DNA of 64,000 bases from Sphingobacterium prati (GCF_013167215.1 NZ_JABJWY010000032.1:1-64000); one strand, 5' to 3'; numbered from the stretch's first letter, positions 35,777 through 45,777 are shown. Translations and numbers: made by a program. The notes: generated by a model from the sequence alone, not told the origin.

Positions 35777-37900
35777 ATGATAAATAAAAAAATTGGCCTT
35801 ATTCTGATGATGATCGGTATGACTGGCACTGCAACGACGGTTTGTGGACAACAATTGAAATATCCAACGACTAGCAAGGGCTCTGTCGTAGACGAATTCT
35901 GGGGCGAGAAAGTAGCAGACCCCTATCGTTGGTTGGAAGATGATCGATCAGCAGAAACTAAAAGTTGGGTCCAGGCTGAAAATAAAGTCACTTTTGATTA
36001 TCTAAATACGATTCCTTTCCGATCGAAGTTGAAAGAACAATTAACGGAAATCTGGAATTACGAGAAAATAGGAACGCCTTTCAAAGAAGGCGCCTATACC
36101 TATTTCTTTAAGAATAATGGGCTTCAGCAACATTCCGTTCTTTACCGTAAGCAAGGCGAGAATGGTGTGGAAGAGATTTTTCTTGATCCAAATACGTTTT
36201 CAAAAGATGGATCGACTTCCCTGGCCGATGTTTCTTTTTCAAAGGACGGAAGTTTGGTTGCTTATTCGATCTCTGAGGGCGGCTCAGACTGGAGAAAAGT
36301 AATTGTATTGAATGCCAAGGATAAAGCTCCAGTAGGGGAGACGCTTGTCGATGTGAAGTTTTCTGGGATCGCCTGGAAGGGTAACGACGGATTTTATTAT
36401 TCTAGTTACGATAAACCCAAGGGATCGGAACTATCTGAGAAGACCGATCAGCATAAATTGTATTACCATAAACTCAAAACAGCACAATCTACAGATCAGT
36501 TAATTTTCGGCGGTTCGGCGACACCTAGACGTTATGTCGGTGCTTCATTGACGGATGACCAACGTTATCTGATTATCTCTGCCGCCAATACAACAACCGG
36601 AAATGAACTGTATTACCAGGATCTGAGTCAACCCAATAGCAAAATTATTTGCTTACAGGATCATTTTGATGCCAATACGGGCGTAGTCGATAATATCGGG
36701 GATACTTTTCTATTGGAAACAAATTATAAGGCAGCCAATAACCGCTTGGTGAAAGTTGATCTAAAACAACCGGGCAAGGAAAACTGGAAAGATGTCATTC
36801 CTGAAACTGAAAATGTACTTTCGATCAGCACGGGCGGTGGTTATCTATTCGCAAATTATTTGAAAGACGCTGTCTCTGTTGTGATCCAATACGATTATAC
36901 AGGTAAAAAAATCAGACAGATCGAATTGCCGGGTATCGGGACCGCGAGTGGGTTTTCGGGTAAGAAAAAGGAAAAGGAAATCTACTTTGGATTCTCGAAT
37001 TATATTACGCCTTCATCGAGTTATAAGTTTGATGTCAACTCCGGGCAATCGTCTCTTTATATCAAACCGAAAGTCAAATTTGACAGTAATCAATATGAAT
37101 CGAAGCAAGTGTTTTATACCTCCAAGGACGGAACGAAAGTGCCCATGATTATTACCTATAAGAAAGGGCTGGTTTTGAACGGCAAAAATCCAACAATTGT
37201 TTACGGTTATGGTGGATTTAATATCAGCCTGACGCCAGCTTTCAGTACTTCTGTTGCGGTCTGGTTGGCAAATGGTGGGGTGTATGCTGTTCCAAATTTG
37301 CGCGGTGGCGGTGAATATGGTCAAAGGTGGCATGATGGCGGCAGACAATTCAATAAGTTAAATGTATTTAACGATTTTATTGCAGCAGCACATTATCTAC
37401 AGGAGAATGGCTATACTTCGCCTGAATATACGGCTTTGTCAGGCGGTTCCAATGGTGGGTTGCTTGTTGGAGCGACAATGACCATCGACCCTAAGGTGGC
37501 TAAAGTTGCGCTACCAGAGGTCGGGGTATTGGATATGTTGCGTTATCATACGTTCACCGCTGGTGCTGGTTGGTCCTACGATTATGGTACAGTCGCCGAC
37601 AGCAAAGAGATGTTTGATTACCTGAAAGCGTATTCACCCGTGCACAATGTGAAAGCAGGTGTTTGTTATCCGGCAACCATGGTATTGACCGGTGATCATG
37701 ATGACCGCGTTGTTCCGGCGCACTCTTATAAGTTTGCCTCCGAATTACAAGCCAAACAGGCTTGTGCTAATCCGGTGTTGATCCGTATCGAAACAAAGGC
37801 AGGACATGGTGCTGGCCGGTCTACTGAAGTGTTGATCAATAGTACGGTTGACAAGTATGCTTTTGCACTCTGGAATATGGGTGTTAAAGAATTAAAATAA
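35777..37900 (+). CDS. Prolyl oligopeptidase (S9A), exported
   Basis: This 707-residue serine peptidase cleaves short peptides after proline. A signal peptide (to about GQQ, residue ~25) suggests a periplasmic location. The N-terminal seven-bladed propeller starts after the ADPYRWLEDD motif. The C-terminal alpha/beta hydrolase holds S558 in GGSNGGLLVG, the aspartate in DHDDRVVP and the histidine in KAGHGAG. Length is standard. The start is fixed by the promoter boxes and the signal peptide. Confidence 0.95.
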   Translation: MINKKIGLILMMIGMTGTATTVCGQQLKYPTTSKGSVVDEFWGEKVADPYRWLEDDRSAETKSWVQAENKVTFDYLNTIPFRSKLKEQLTEIWNYEKIGTPFKEGAYTYFFKNNGLQQHSVLYRKQGENGVEEIFLDPNTFSKDGSTSLADVSFSKDGSLVAYSISEGGSDWRKVIVLNAKDKAPVGETLVDVKFSGIAWKGNDGFYYSSYDKPKGSELSEKTDQHKLYYHKLKTAQSTDQLIFGGSATPRRYVGASLTDDQRYLIISAANTTTGNELYYQDLSQPNSKIICLQDHFDANTGVVDNIGDTFLLETNYKAANNRLVKVDLKQPGKENWKDVIPETENVLSISTGGGYLFANYLKDAVSVVIQYDYTGKKIRQIELPGIGTASGFSGKKKEKEIYFGFSNYITPSSSYKFDVNSGQSSLYIKPKVKFDSNQYESKQVFYTSKDGTKVPMIITYKKGLVLNGKNPTIVYGYGGFNISLTPAFSTSVAVWLANGGVYAVPNLRGGGEYGQRWHDGGRQFNKLNVFNDFIAAAHYLQENGYTSPEYTALSGGSNGGLLVGATMTIDPKVAKVALPEVGVLDMLRYHTFTAGAGWSYDYGTVADSKEMFDYLKAYSPVHNVKAGVCYPATMVLTGDHDDRVVPAHSYKFASELQAKQACANPVLIRIETKAGHGAGRSTEVLINSTVDKYAFALWNMGVKELK

Positions 37901-37966
37901 GAACATCGGAGGAACGATCTGCAGTCTGCTTTTGGCTGTAGATAGCTGTACCCGAAATTCAATAAA

Positions 37967-37999
37967 AAAGTCCAGATCAAGCTTGTTGATCTGGACTTT
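37967..37999. terminator. Bidirectional terminator between convergent genes
   Basis: A 14-bp inverted repeat (37967-37980 and 37986-37999) surrounds a five-base loop. A-rich and T-rich flanks lie on both sides, between the peptidase gene and the thioredoxin-fold gene. Confidence 0.88.
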
Positions 38000-38020
38000 A
38001 TATTTTATTTGGGATAGGAA

Positions 38021-39259
38021 TTATTCCCAGGTTTTTTCGCCTTTTTTCATTTTTTGCAGCGTTGCTACATAATCCTCTTTTTTATCATTAGTGGTCAAAA
38101 GTGAGATGGCTTTCTCCTGTGTTTTGATTGCCTGATCTTTTTCCCCTAGACGATAAAGAAGATTTGCAAAGGTATCCAAGTACATCGGTGTATCTTTTGC
38201 TTTCTCAAGCGATAATTTACTCCATTCTGAAGCTGCTTTTAAACAAGCTGGATCATCACAGTTTTCAAAGATGGACCAAGCCATCTGGTTTAATTCCATT
38301 GCTGTGATCGTTGAACCATATTTTTCGATATACTTATTAAAACTGTCTCTTAAACCGGGATAGTTTTTGGTATAAGAGAAATAGCGGGGTTGCATTTCCA
38401 GACTGGCCTTTTCCGTATTGACTGTTGGGTATTTCTGAGCCAGCTCTTTTTCGATAGCGGGAAAATCTATGGCTTCTTTCGCCTGAATTTTGCTGTTTAC
38501 AGCATTGCTGATGAGTAACTGTGCCAAGAAATCGTTTGCTTTTACTTTTTCGCTAACGGCATCAAATTTAGCTGGATTATCTTTGATTAAGTTGAACGCT
38601 TTGGAATCAACCACCTTAGCTGCGGAAAGTAGCAAGCTAACATTTTCTTTTGTAAATATCTGATCCGTTGATAGCGAAGCTAATACAACGCCTTCTGCTT
38701 TTGCCTGAGTTTCCTGGTCATAAGCTTCCTTCGCTGCTTCAGCCATGGCCTTTGCAATCGATATATTTTGGGGATCAGCATTGAATTTTGCCAATAAGGT
38801 TTCATATTGCGTATCTGGATCCAGTGCTTTTTGGGCTTTAGCGATAAAAGCTTCTGCTTCTCCGCCACCGACAATGCGGTGGACAAGATTGCCTTTCGCA
38901 TCGAAGACCAAGAAAGTCGGGTAAGCTCTTACTTTATAATCTTTGGCAAAACGATCTGCTTCGGCATACCAGGATTTTATTTCCTCGTTGTCGTCCTTGG
39001 TTTTATCCATTTGGATTTTAGCATTGATAAATTTCGCATTGAAGAAATCACCCACTTTAGCCTGTGGAAAAATTGTACTTGCCATATACTTACAGGGGCC
39101 GCACCAGGTGGTGAAACAATCCACAAAAATAAATTTGTTTTCTTTGGCGGCTTTTTCTTTGATCTGATTCCAGTTGAGACCATGCTCAAATTTTACACCT
39201 TCACTCTGCGCAAATAAGAGCGTTGGAATCAGGAATAAAATTAAAATTAACTTTTTCAT
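38021..39259 (-). CDS. Exported thioredoxin-fold protein, paralogue A
   Basis: This 412-residue protein has a signal peptide (to FAQS, residue ~18). An N-terminal thioredoxin domain carries C53-G-P-C56 in TWCGPCKYM, followed by the cis-proline region AYPTFLVFD. About 270 further residues are helical and TPR-like near the C-terminus (DTFANLLYRLGEKDQAIKTQ). It is probably a periplasmic thiol oxidoreductase or a resolving partner. The neighbour at 39519 has the same architecture and is a tandem duplicate. The function of the helical part is unknown. Confidence 0.88.
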   Translation of the reverse strand: MKKLILILFLIPTLLFAQSEGVKFEHGLNWNQIKEKAAKENKFIFVDCFTTWCGPCKYMASTIFPQAKVGDFFNAKFINAKIQMDKTKDDNEEIKSWYAEADRFAKDYKVRAYPTFLVFDAKGNLVHRIVGGGEAEAFIAKAQKALDPDTQYETLLAKFNADPQNISIAKAMAEAAKEAYDQETQAKAEGVVLASLSTDQIFTKENVSLLLSAAKVVDSKAFNLIKDNPAKFDAVSEKVKANDFLAQLLISNAVNSKIQAKEAIDFPAIEKELAQKYPTVNTEKASLEMQPRYFSYTKNYPGLRDSFNKYIEKYGSTITAMELNQMAWSIFENCDDPACLKAASEWSKLSLEKAKDTPMYLDTFANLLYRLGEKDQAIKTQEKAISLLTTNDKKEDYVATLQKMKKGEKTWE

Positions 39260-39518
39260 AATCCGTTGATATTTAGGTGTTAATTTACGGAATTAAAATT
39301 GCGATCAAGAAAAATATTGTGAAAAAAATTAATCAAAGAGTTTACTATTTTAAAACATTCATCGATGGATTCGTCGAAATAAAAATCCGTATCAATAAAA
39401 TAAGGCAATTTCCCCGAGGGAGTGCCTGAATTTTTCATCCCACATGTTAAAGATCCGTCCATTCCATTTAAAGCATATACTTTAAAAAGTCATGCGCGGA
39501 ATCCGTGAAAGCGGAGCT
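39260..39518. other. Spacer between the two thioredoxin-fold paralogues
   Basis: The 259 bases hold no convincing gene, terminator or repeat. Its AT-rich left half probably holds the promoter of paralogue A. Confidence 0.5.
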
Positions 39519-40757
39519 CTAATTTTCCCAGGTTTTTATCCCTTTGGTCATTTTGTCCAACGTCTCCTGATAGATCGGACGATCATCATCGCTGGCCATC
39601 TCTACGGCTTTGTTTTGCCACTTGATCGCTTTATCCTTTTCTCCTTTTTTATAAAGTAAGTTGGCGTATGTATCCAAGAATGCCGAACTGGGATCTTCCA
39701 TGATTGACTTTTTGCTCCAGCTGATTGCGGCATCGATACATTCCGGATCATTGCTGTTATTAAAGATCGTCCAGGCGAACGTGTTCAATTGATGTGCTGT
39801 GAAATCTTCAGATGACAAATAATCATTGATCGTGTTTTTCATAGCCACATAATTCTTAACCTGAAGATAGTAGTGTGCTTTGATCTTTTTAAACATCGGG
39901 ACAAAATCTATGTCGGGATATTTTGCAGATAGCTCGCTTTGGTAACTGTCCCAGTTGGGTTCATGCTTGGCGTCTATTTTAATTTGAAAGAGTTCATTGA
40001 CCACGACGTTAGCCAAGGTACGGTTGGCAATCCCTGGTGATTCCAACAAAATGTCTATTTTTTCCTTGTTATTACGAATTAGGTTAAAGGCTTTTGAATT
40101 GGTAAACTTGGCGGCAGCCAATAGAATATGGACATTTTCTTTTTTAAAAAGCTCGTCTGTACCTAAAGAATTTGCTAATGTGTTTTCGGCTTTACGAGCG
40201 GTGTTCTCGTCATAGGCTATATTGGCCGCTTTTAACATTTGTTTGGCTGTATAAATATCCTGTGGCCTCTTATCAAACTTTTTTAATAGTGTATAATACT
40301 GTGTTTCGGGATATAGTCCATCCGTAACATGTTGGACGAATTCGGGAGCATCACTTGCGCCAACGATACGGTGCACAGCTTCTCCGTCAGGATTGAAGAT
40401 CAGAAAAGTTGGAAATGACTGGATATTGTATTCATTGGAAATGGTGCGGGCATCAGCATACCATTTTTTTGTCGCAGCATTATCAGCTTCCGTAGAATCC
40501 ATCTGAACTTTGACACTGATAAAATTTTGATTGATGGGCTGGCCCACCTGCTCCAGTGGGAAAATTTCATTGCTCATGTATTGACACGGGCCACACCAGG
40601 TTGCAAAAAATTCCACGAAGATAAACTTATTTTCTGCCTTCGCTCTTTCTTTGACCTGTTTCCAACTTAATCCTTCTACAAATTTTACCCCTTTGGTCTG
40701 GGACTGTGCTAAATTCCCAAATAAAATCGTAAGACATAATGCGATTATACTTCTCAT
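39519..40757 (-). CDS. Exported thioredoxin-fold protein, paralogue B
   Basis: This protein is 412 residues from the ATG at 40757, the same length as its neighbour; the open frame extends two codons to a GTG. A signal peptide ends near AQS. The active site is C55-G-P-C58 in TWCGPCQYM, and FPTFLIF is the cis-proline region. The long helical C-terminal part has the same order of blocks as paralogue A, including DTYANLLYKKGEKDKAIKWQ. The 258-base spacer between the two has no gene. Confidence 0.88.
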   Translation of the reverse strand: MRSIIALCLTILFGNLAQSQTKGVKFVEGLSWKQVKERAKAENKFIFVEFFATWCGPCQYMSNEIFPLEQVGQPINQNFISVKVQMDSTEADNAATKKWYADARTISNEYNIQSFPTFLIFNPDGEAVHRIVGASDAPEFVQHVTDGLYPETQYYTLLKKFDKRPQDIYTAKQMLKAANIAYDENTARKAENTLANSLGTDELFKKENVHILLAAAKFTNSKAFNLIRNNKEKIDILLESPGIANRTLANVVVNELFQIKIDAKHEPNWDSYQSELSAKYPDIDFVPMFKKIKAHYYLQVKNYVAMKNTINDYLSSEDFTAHQLNTFAWTIFNNSNDPECIDAAISWSKKSIMEDPSSAFLDTYANLLYKKGEKDKAIKWQNKAVEMASDDDRPIYQETLDKMTKGIKTWEN

Positions 40758-40815
40758 ACTCACTGAACAACTAGATTTATAATTATGTTTAAGTTATCAA
40801 ATTAATCTGAAAACA

Positions 40816-40851
40816 AAAACACCTCTGAAAGATTAATTTCAGAGGTGTTTT
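40816..40851 (-). terminator. Terminator after the C1 peptidase gene
   Basis: A perfect 15-bp stem (40816-40830 with 40837-40851) has a six-base loop. It lies 18 bases downstream of the stop codon at 40870. Confidence 0.9.
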
Positions 40852-40869
40852 AAACGATGGATATATCGC

Positions 40870-42057
40870 TTATTTAATATTTATCTTAGATTTTAAATCT
40901 TTTGTCAAACCATCTTTATGTAACAGCAAAGACGTTGTTTTATAGCGAACAAATTCTTTGGAAGCATATAGATATCCTTTGTAATCATTGGATGTCCCCC
41001 AAGAGTTTTTAACAATATAATATTCTTTGCCGTTTTGATCTTTTACCAAACCTACAATATGCATGCCGTGATCGTCCGTTGTTTGCCAATTGTCGAAAGC
41101 TTTTTGTCTTTCTTCTGGCGTAATCTTCATTTCTGGTTTAGGACCAACGAACATGCTTGCCTTTTCTTTTTCGCTCATTTGCTCGAACGGTTTTTCTGGA
41201 ACATAAGCGACCCCATTTTTCCAGGAGAATCCTTTTTCCGATACGTCAGTTGCCCAAGCAACTGTATAACCTTTTTGTAATGCGTTATCAATGATATCCG
41301 TTAAATCATTCATTTTAACGTTGTAAAAACGGTCAAATGACCAGTTGTCTGGAATTAACAGAACAAATTGGCTGTAATACGGATGATCAGTAACTGAGGC
41401 TATACCAACATAATCATCCGGGTTGATACCAATGACCTGATCAGCAAACGTACGTGGTGTATACGATTTACCATTGTAATCAAACTTTTCTGGCACTTCT
41501 CCCAAGTAAGAATCCATTGCTGCCGTATAAGCTTTTTCCCAGTTTGGTGTCAGTGCTTTTCCTTTTACAATTGAACCTAACATCGCATCCAACATGGAGG
41601 TCATTTCTCCAAAGTTATTGCGTGTGCTACCATAGTGAAGGCCTGTATATGCCGATTGAGGCATTGTCCCGTATTTACGGAATGAATTCAGTACGTCGTG
41701 AAATTGTCCGCCTTCACCCAATGATAATCCGCCATGAAGACGCACATAAGTCCGTGCTTTATCTAAGTATGTATTACGCGCAGTATAGATCTGAGAGATC
41801 TCCACAGGCTGCTTACCCATACGGATCATCTCGGATTCTAAAAAAGAGTTTCCTGAATAAGACCAACATGTACCTGAAGAACCTTGATCTTTGATCGAAG
41901 TGTTCCCTAAATTGATAACTTCTGTAAACGTAAATCCGGATTTGCTATTGTCATTTTGATTTGCTTTTAATGCATTGATCAAATTGTCCTGGGCTTGTAC
42001 TTGGAATGAAGCTGCAAAAAGAGACGCAGCTAGTACAATCGATTTATTCCAATTCAT
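40870..42057 (-). CDS. Exported C1 peptidase, bleomycin hydrolase-like
   Basis: This 395-residue papain-fold cysteine peptidase is related to PepC/bleomycin hydrolase aminopeptidases. Catalytic residues are C64 in SSGTCWSYS, H330 in DDHGMHIVG and the asparagine in VKNSWG. Unlike the classical cytoplasmic enzymes it has a clear signal peptide (VQAQD near residue 20), so it acts outside the cytoplasm. The C-terminus lacks the long extension that acts as an aminopeptidase guide in some members. Confidence 0.92.
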   Translation of the reverse strand: MNWNKSIVLAASLFAASFQVQAQDNLINALKANQNDNSKSGFTFTEVINLGNTSIKDQGSSGTCWSYSGNSFLESEMIRMGKQPVEISQIYTARNTYLDKARTYVRLHGGLSLGEGGQFHDVLNSFRKYGTMPQSAYTGLHYGSTRNNFGEMTSMLDAMLGSIVKGKALTPNWEKAYTAAMDSYLGEVPEKFDYNGKSYTPRTFADQVIGINPDDYVGIASVTDHPYYSQFVLLIPDNWSFDRFYNVKMNDLTDIIDNALQKGYTVAWATDVSEKGFSWKNGVAYVPEKPFEQMSEKEKASMFVGPKPEMKITPEERQKAFDNWQTTDDHGMHIVGLVKDQNGKEYYIVKNSWGTSNDYKGYLYASKEFVRYKTTSLLLHKDGLTKDLKSKINIK

Positions 42058-42209
42058 TTGTTAGTATTTTGTTAATTTAAAGTGGTGCTAAATTAAATAA
42101 ATAAAATTTAGTACGGTAAAATCGTCTGTAAAATAATTGTTCCAAAAAAAGGTGCAATTTATACATTTATATCAGCAGAATACACGAGGAGAGCTGCACT
42201 AAAATAGTG

Positions 42210-42250
42210 ATAAACAAAAGGGTCGTATAAATTACGACCCTTTTGTTTAT
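42210..42250 (-). terminator. Terminator after the TerC-family gene
   Basis: A perfect 18-bp inverted repeat (42210-42227 and 42233-42250) has a five-base loop and lies four bases past the stop codon at 42255. It should also block transcription in the opposite direction. Confidence 0.92.
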
Positions 42251-42254
42251 CAGA

Positions 42255-43307
42255 TTACTCGGCAAGTTCCTTATGTTTTGGAAAGAGGAGTGAAGCAATA
42301 ATACTTAATGCCAGTATACTGATGATGACAATTAATGAATGGGTGGTGGTGAAACCCACTTCTGCCAACCAATGATGCAATAACATCTTTAAACCAATAA
42401 AGACCAATAGAAAAGCCAAACCGACTTTTAGATATTGGAACTTATGAATAATATTCACTAGTAAGAAGAACATAGAACGTAATCCCAGGATGGCAAAAAT
42501 ATTCGAGAAGAATACCACGTACGGATCTTTGGTCACCGAGAAAATAGCAGGAATAGAATCCACTGCGAAAATAAGATCGGTGAATTCAATCACTAATAAA
42601 ACCAAAAATAAGGGTGTCATGTATTTTACCCCATTCTCGATATGGAAAAAATGACCACCATCCAATTTCGGTGTTACTTTAAAATATTTAGAGGCAAATT
42701 TGACAACAGGGTGGTTTTGCGGATCGACTTCTTCCTCTTGGTTGCGGTTGATAAACATCTTGACACCTGTGAAGACCAGGAATGCACCAAAAACATATAA
42801 GATCCAGCCGAATTTGGCGATCAATGTTGCTCCTAGGAATATAAACAAAAACCGCATAATAATCGCTCCTAGAATCCCCCATACTAAGACTTTATGGTAA
42901 TATCGTTCGGGAATCCCAAATGAGGTGAAAAGCAATACCATCACGAAAATATTATCCACCGAGAGCGCATATTCAACAACATATCCCGTTAAATATTCCA
43001 AGCCCAGGTTTTTATTATAGATGTCTAAACTTGCCGCAAGATCGCCGGGAATTATTTTGATCTCGTGGTGATGTTTGGTGATGACCTCTTGTAGATGATT
43101 TAAATCATGGATATTATGCAATTCAAACCCATAGTGGCGTAGTAGCCAATAGAAGCCTAACGAGAACAGTACCCATACTGCGCTCATAATTGCTGCAGTC
43201 TTTAAGCTAACAGGCTTATCACCCTTGGAAAATAGTCCAAGGTCAATGGCTAGCATAAGCGCAATGAAGATTAAGAAACCTCCAAAAAACATTAATTCGT
43301 GACTCAT
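42255..43307 (-). CDS. TerC/Alx-family integral membrane protein
   Basis: This 350-residue protein has about nine hydrophobic segments and the TerC family pattern, including EYALSVDNIFVM and FAVDSIPAIFSVT with their conserved acidic residues. Relatives (Alx, MeeF/MeeY, TerC) take part in manganese export or tellurium resistance and are reported to help metalate exported proteins. The start overlaps the preceding polyprenyl synthase stop by one base (TAATG), so the two are co-translated. No manganese riboswitch is possible in that overlap. Confidence 0.92.
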   Translation of the reverse strand: MSHELMFFGGFLIFIALMLAIDLGLFSKGDKPVSLKTAAIMSAVWVLFSLGFYWLLRHYGFELHNIHDLNHLQEVITKHHHEIKIIPGDLAASLDIYNKNLGLEYLTGYVVEYALSVDNIFVMVLLFTSFGIPERYYHKVLVWGILGAIIMRFLFIFLGATLIAKFGWILYVFGAFLVFTGVKMFINRNQEEEVDPQNHPVVKFASKYFKVTPKLDGGHFFHIENGVKYMTPLFLVLLVIEFTDLIFAVDSIPAIFSVTKDPYVVFFSNIFAILGLRSMFFLLVNIIHKFQYLKVGLAFLLVFIGLKMLLHHWLAEVGFTTTHSLIVIISILALSIIASLLFPKHKELAE

Positions 43308-44278
43308 TATTTTTTTCTTTCTGTTGTATATTTTACCAATTGCAATAATCCTTGTTTGTATTCATTATCTGGAAAATCCTCCAGGATGCGAAAGGCATCT
43401 TGCTGATATTCCAGCATTTTATCTGTTGCATATTCAAGTCCGCCACTACCGCGTACAAAATCGATTACTTCAGCAACCTTTTTTGGATCATCGTTATGGT
43501 TTCGAACCAGATTGATAATCCGCCGCTTTTCGCTGGAGCTTGTCTGGTTTAAGGCATGAATCAAGGGCAAAGTCATTTTTTTCTCTTTGATATCATTGCC
43601 TAACGGCTTGCCCACATCATCTAATCCAAAATCGAATAAGTCATCCTTAATCTGGAAAGCAATACCAATTTTCTCACCAAATTGATGCAGTTTCTCCACG
43701 GTCTCTTGATCAGCATTGGATGAAGCAGATCCACAGGCACAGCAAGAAGCAATCAATGAAGCTGTTTTCTTACGTATAACTTCAAAGTAGATAGTCTCTT
43801 CAATATCCAGTTTGCGTGCTTTTTCAATTTGAAGCAATTCCCCTTCACTCATTTGATCGACTGCTTCCGAAACAATTTTTAGCAGGTGATAATCTTGGTG
43901 TTTTACAGAAAGCAGCAAACCTCTTGAAAGCAAAAAATCACCGACCAGCACCGCAATCTTGTTTTTCCAAAGGGCATTGATGGAAAAGAAACCCCTTCGT
44001 TCGTAAGAGTTATCAACGACATCATCATGAACCAAGGAAGCAGTATGCAATAATTCCACCAGGGCAGCACCTCGATAAGTCGACTCATTAATCCCATTGC
44101 AGATGCCCGCTGAGAAAAAGACAAACATGGGGCGCATTTGTTTGCCTTTGCGTTTGATCAGGTATTGTGTAATACGATCCAACAAGGGAACGGAGCTTTT
44201 CATCGACGCTTTGAATTTCTTTTCAAAAGCTTCAAGTTCGTGGGTAATAGGGCGTTGGATCTCTTTTAATTTTGACAT
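43307..44278 (-). CDS. Trans-polyprenyl diphosphate synthase
   Basis: This 323-residue enzyme elongates isoprenyl diphosphates, most likely to the side chain of menaquinone. Both aspartate-rich motifs are present: DDVVD (D85, D86, D89) and KDDLFDFG. Upstream of the first, HTASLVHDD is typical. Chain length is not readable with certainty; the family name octaprenyl/heptaprenyl synthase is used for relatives. It is translationally coupled to the TerC-family gene. Confidence 0.92.
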   Translation of the reverse strand: MSKLKEIQRPITHELEAFEKKFKASMKSSVPLLDRITQYLIKRKGKQMRPMFVFFSAGICNGINESTYRGAALVELLHTASLVHDDVVDNSYERRGFFSINALWKNKIAVLVGDFLLSRGLLLSVKHQDYHLLKIVSEAVDQMSEGELLQIEKARKLDIEETIYFEVIRKKTASLIASCCACGSASSNADQETVEKLHQFGEKIGIAFQIKDDLFDFGLDDVGKPLGNDIKEKKMTLPLIHALNQTSSSEKRRIINLVRNHNDDPKKVAEVIDFVRGSGGLEYATDKMLEYQQDAFRILEDFPDNEYKQGLLQLVKYTTERKK

Positions 44279-44327
44279 GAATTGGAATGAAATACCAAAA
44301 AGTTAAAGCTTAAAGATAGTAATTTTG

Positions 44328-44891
44328 TTACAACTCATCGACTGCTTGTTCGAGATTTTTGTACCATTCTTCACCATATGTACGGATCAGAGGATCCTTC
44401 AGAAATTTATATACCGGCACTTGGAGTTCTTTGCCAAAGCTACATGCATCCTTACAGATGTGCCAACGGTCGTAATGAAGCACGTCGAATTCTGGATAAT
44501 GCGTTGTACGGATAGGATAGAGGTGGCAGGAAACAGGTTTCCGCCAGTGTATTTCCCCAAGCTCGTAAGCCTTCTCGATTGCACATTTGGTGATCCCATT
44601 TTCCCAGGTTACGTACGCACATTCTTTGTTGCCATCAACGCATGTTGTGGTTAGGTCACCATCTACATCGACGACGTATTTGCCTTGTTCCTCGATGGCT
44701 TCGATTCCCTTCTCTGTCATATAGGGTTTTACCTTTGGATATATCTCCTCCAGAATTCCCTTTTCGCTTTCTAGTAAAGGTGCACCCGAGTCCCCCTCGA
44801 TACAACAGATTCCCTTACATTTTGATAGATTGCACACAAAGTCATTATTGATCAGATCTTCGTGTACCAATACATTTCCTACTTCAATCAT
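44328..44891 (-). CDS. DUF3109 family protein, cysteine-rich
   Basis: This 187-residue cytoplasmic protein matches DUF3109, a Bacteroidota family related to the metal-chelating YkgJ group. Cysteines are concentrated in motifs such as CKGICC near residue 25, and in TTTCVDGNKECAY, PVSCHLYPIR and HICKDAC. These are consistent with metal or cluster binding. The biochemical role is unknown. It follows the DUF3108 gene after a five-base gap, in the same operon. Confidence 0.85.
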   Translation of the reverse strand: MIEVGNVLVHEDLINNDFVCNLSKCKGICCIEGDSGAPLLESEKGILEEIYPKVKPYMTEKGIEAIEEQGKYVVDVDGDLTTTCVDGNKECAYVTWENGITKCAIEKAYELGEIHWRKPVSCHLYPIRTTHYPEFDVLHYDRWHICKDACSFGKELQVPVYKFLKDPLIRTYGEEWYKNLEQAVDEL

Positions 44892-44896
44892 TCTAT

Positions 44897-45682
44897 TTAT
44901 TTTGAGTAGCTTGCTTTTTGGCCCAATTTATATTTTAGTCCGCTTGCTTCCAGAAGTTCTAAAGTGACAGAGCCAATTAATATATCGACATTGGCCTTCA
45001 CTGGAATGCGGTTACCATCGTTGGTTACCCAAAGGTAAAGCTTGCTATTTTTTTTAAAGATACGCCCCGGTTTAATTTCGGGACTGAATTTAAGGCATTC
45101 CAATGTGCCCAATTCTGTTTTTATTTTTTCGATTCCAATATATTGAATGCCGAGGGTAGCTATTTCATCATTCAAGAAATAGGTCAGTTTAAAGGATTCC
45201 CCGGGCTTTACCGAGCTTAAATCCAAATTGCGGGCAAAATAATAGGAGGATAGCAAATCAAACGTCTGATCCACCTTGGATGTAAATGTTCCCTTGTTAC
45301 CGACCACCGTATGAGTTTGCTGATTGAAACGCACTTTGTCGTTCCTTCTGTAGCCACCTTCACGGATGTTTTCCGTATAATAGTAAGGCAAGAATGTCTT
45401 ACTATTGATATACGAATTATATTCGTTTCTTACGGTATAAATGGCAAATGCTCCAGCTGTTTTACCTGCAGCATACAGATGAAAAGATGGATTCCCAAAT
45501 CCGTCTTTCGTATCACCGACAGTCAACGTTCCCGTTGCTGCGGAAATTATGCCATAGCGGAGTTTATACTTTAATTTCTCTCCACCTTTAAATGCAGATT
45601 CCTTTAAATGGGGTAAATCCTGAGCGAAAACTGTACTTACAAAAACGGATAAGTATAGGAGCAATGTCGATATAAGTTTCAT
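44897..45682 (-). CDS. DUF3108 domain protein, exported
   Basis: This 261-residue protein has a signal peptide (to VFAQ, residue ~20) and a predicted beta-rich DUF3108 domain that begins with GEKLKYKLRYGIISAATGTL. Members are thought to be periplasmic and are often near envelope genes; no activity is established. A long AT-rich spacer of about 95 bases separates it from the upstream DUF2480 gene. Confidence 0.82.
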   Translation of the reverse strand: MKLISTLLLYLSVFVSTVFAQDLPHLKESAFKGGEKLKYKLRYGIISAATGTLTVGDTKDGFGNPSFHLYAAGKTAGAFAIYTVRNEYNSYINSKTFLPYYYTENIREGGYRRNDKVRFNQQTHTVVGNKGTFTSKVDQTFDLLSSYYFARNLDLSSVKPGESFKLTYFLNDEIATLGIQYIGIEKIKTELGTLECLKFSPEIKPGRIFKKNSKLYLWVTNDGNRIPVKANVDILIGSVTLELLEASGLKYKLGQKASYSK

Positions 45683-45777
45683 GTACGTAAGTTTACGAAA
45701 ATTGTTTGAAAAGAAATGTTAATTTCATCAGAATAAATTGTCTTTTTAAGGTGATGAAACCCACATAAGCCAGCTGC

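Noticed and set aside
39280..39462. 60-codon minus-strand open frame between the thioredoxin-fold paralogues
   Set aside because: It has no family resemblance, and its sequence fits AT-rich spacer DNA.
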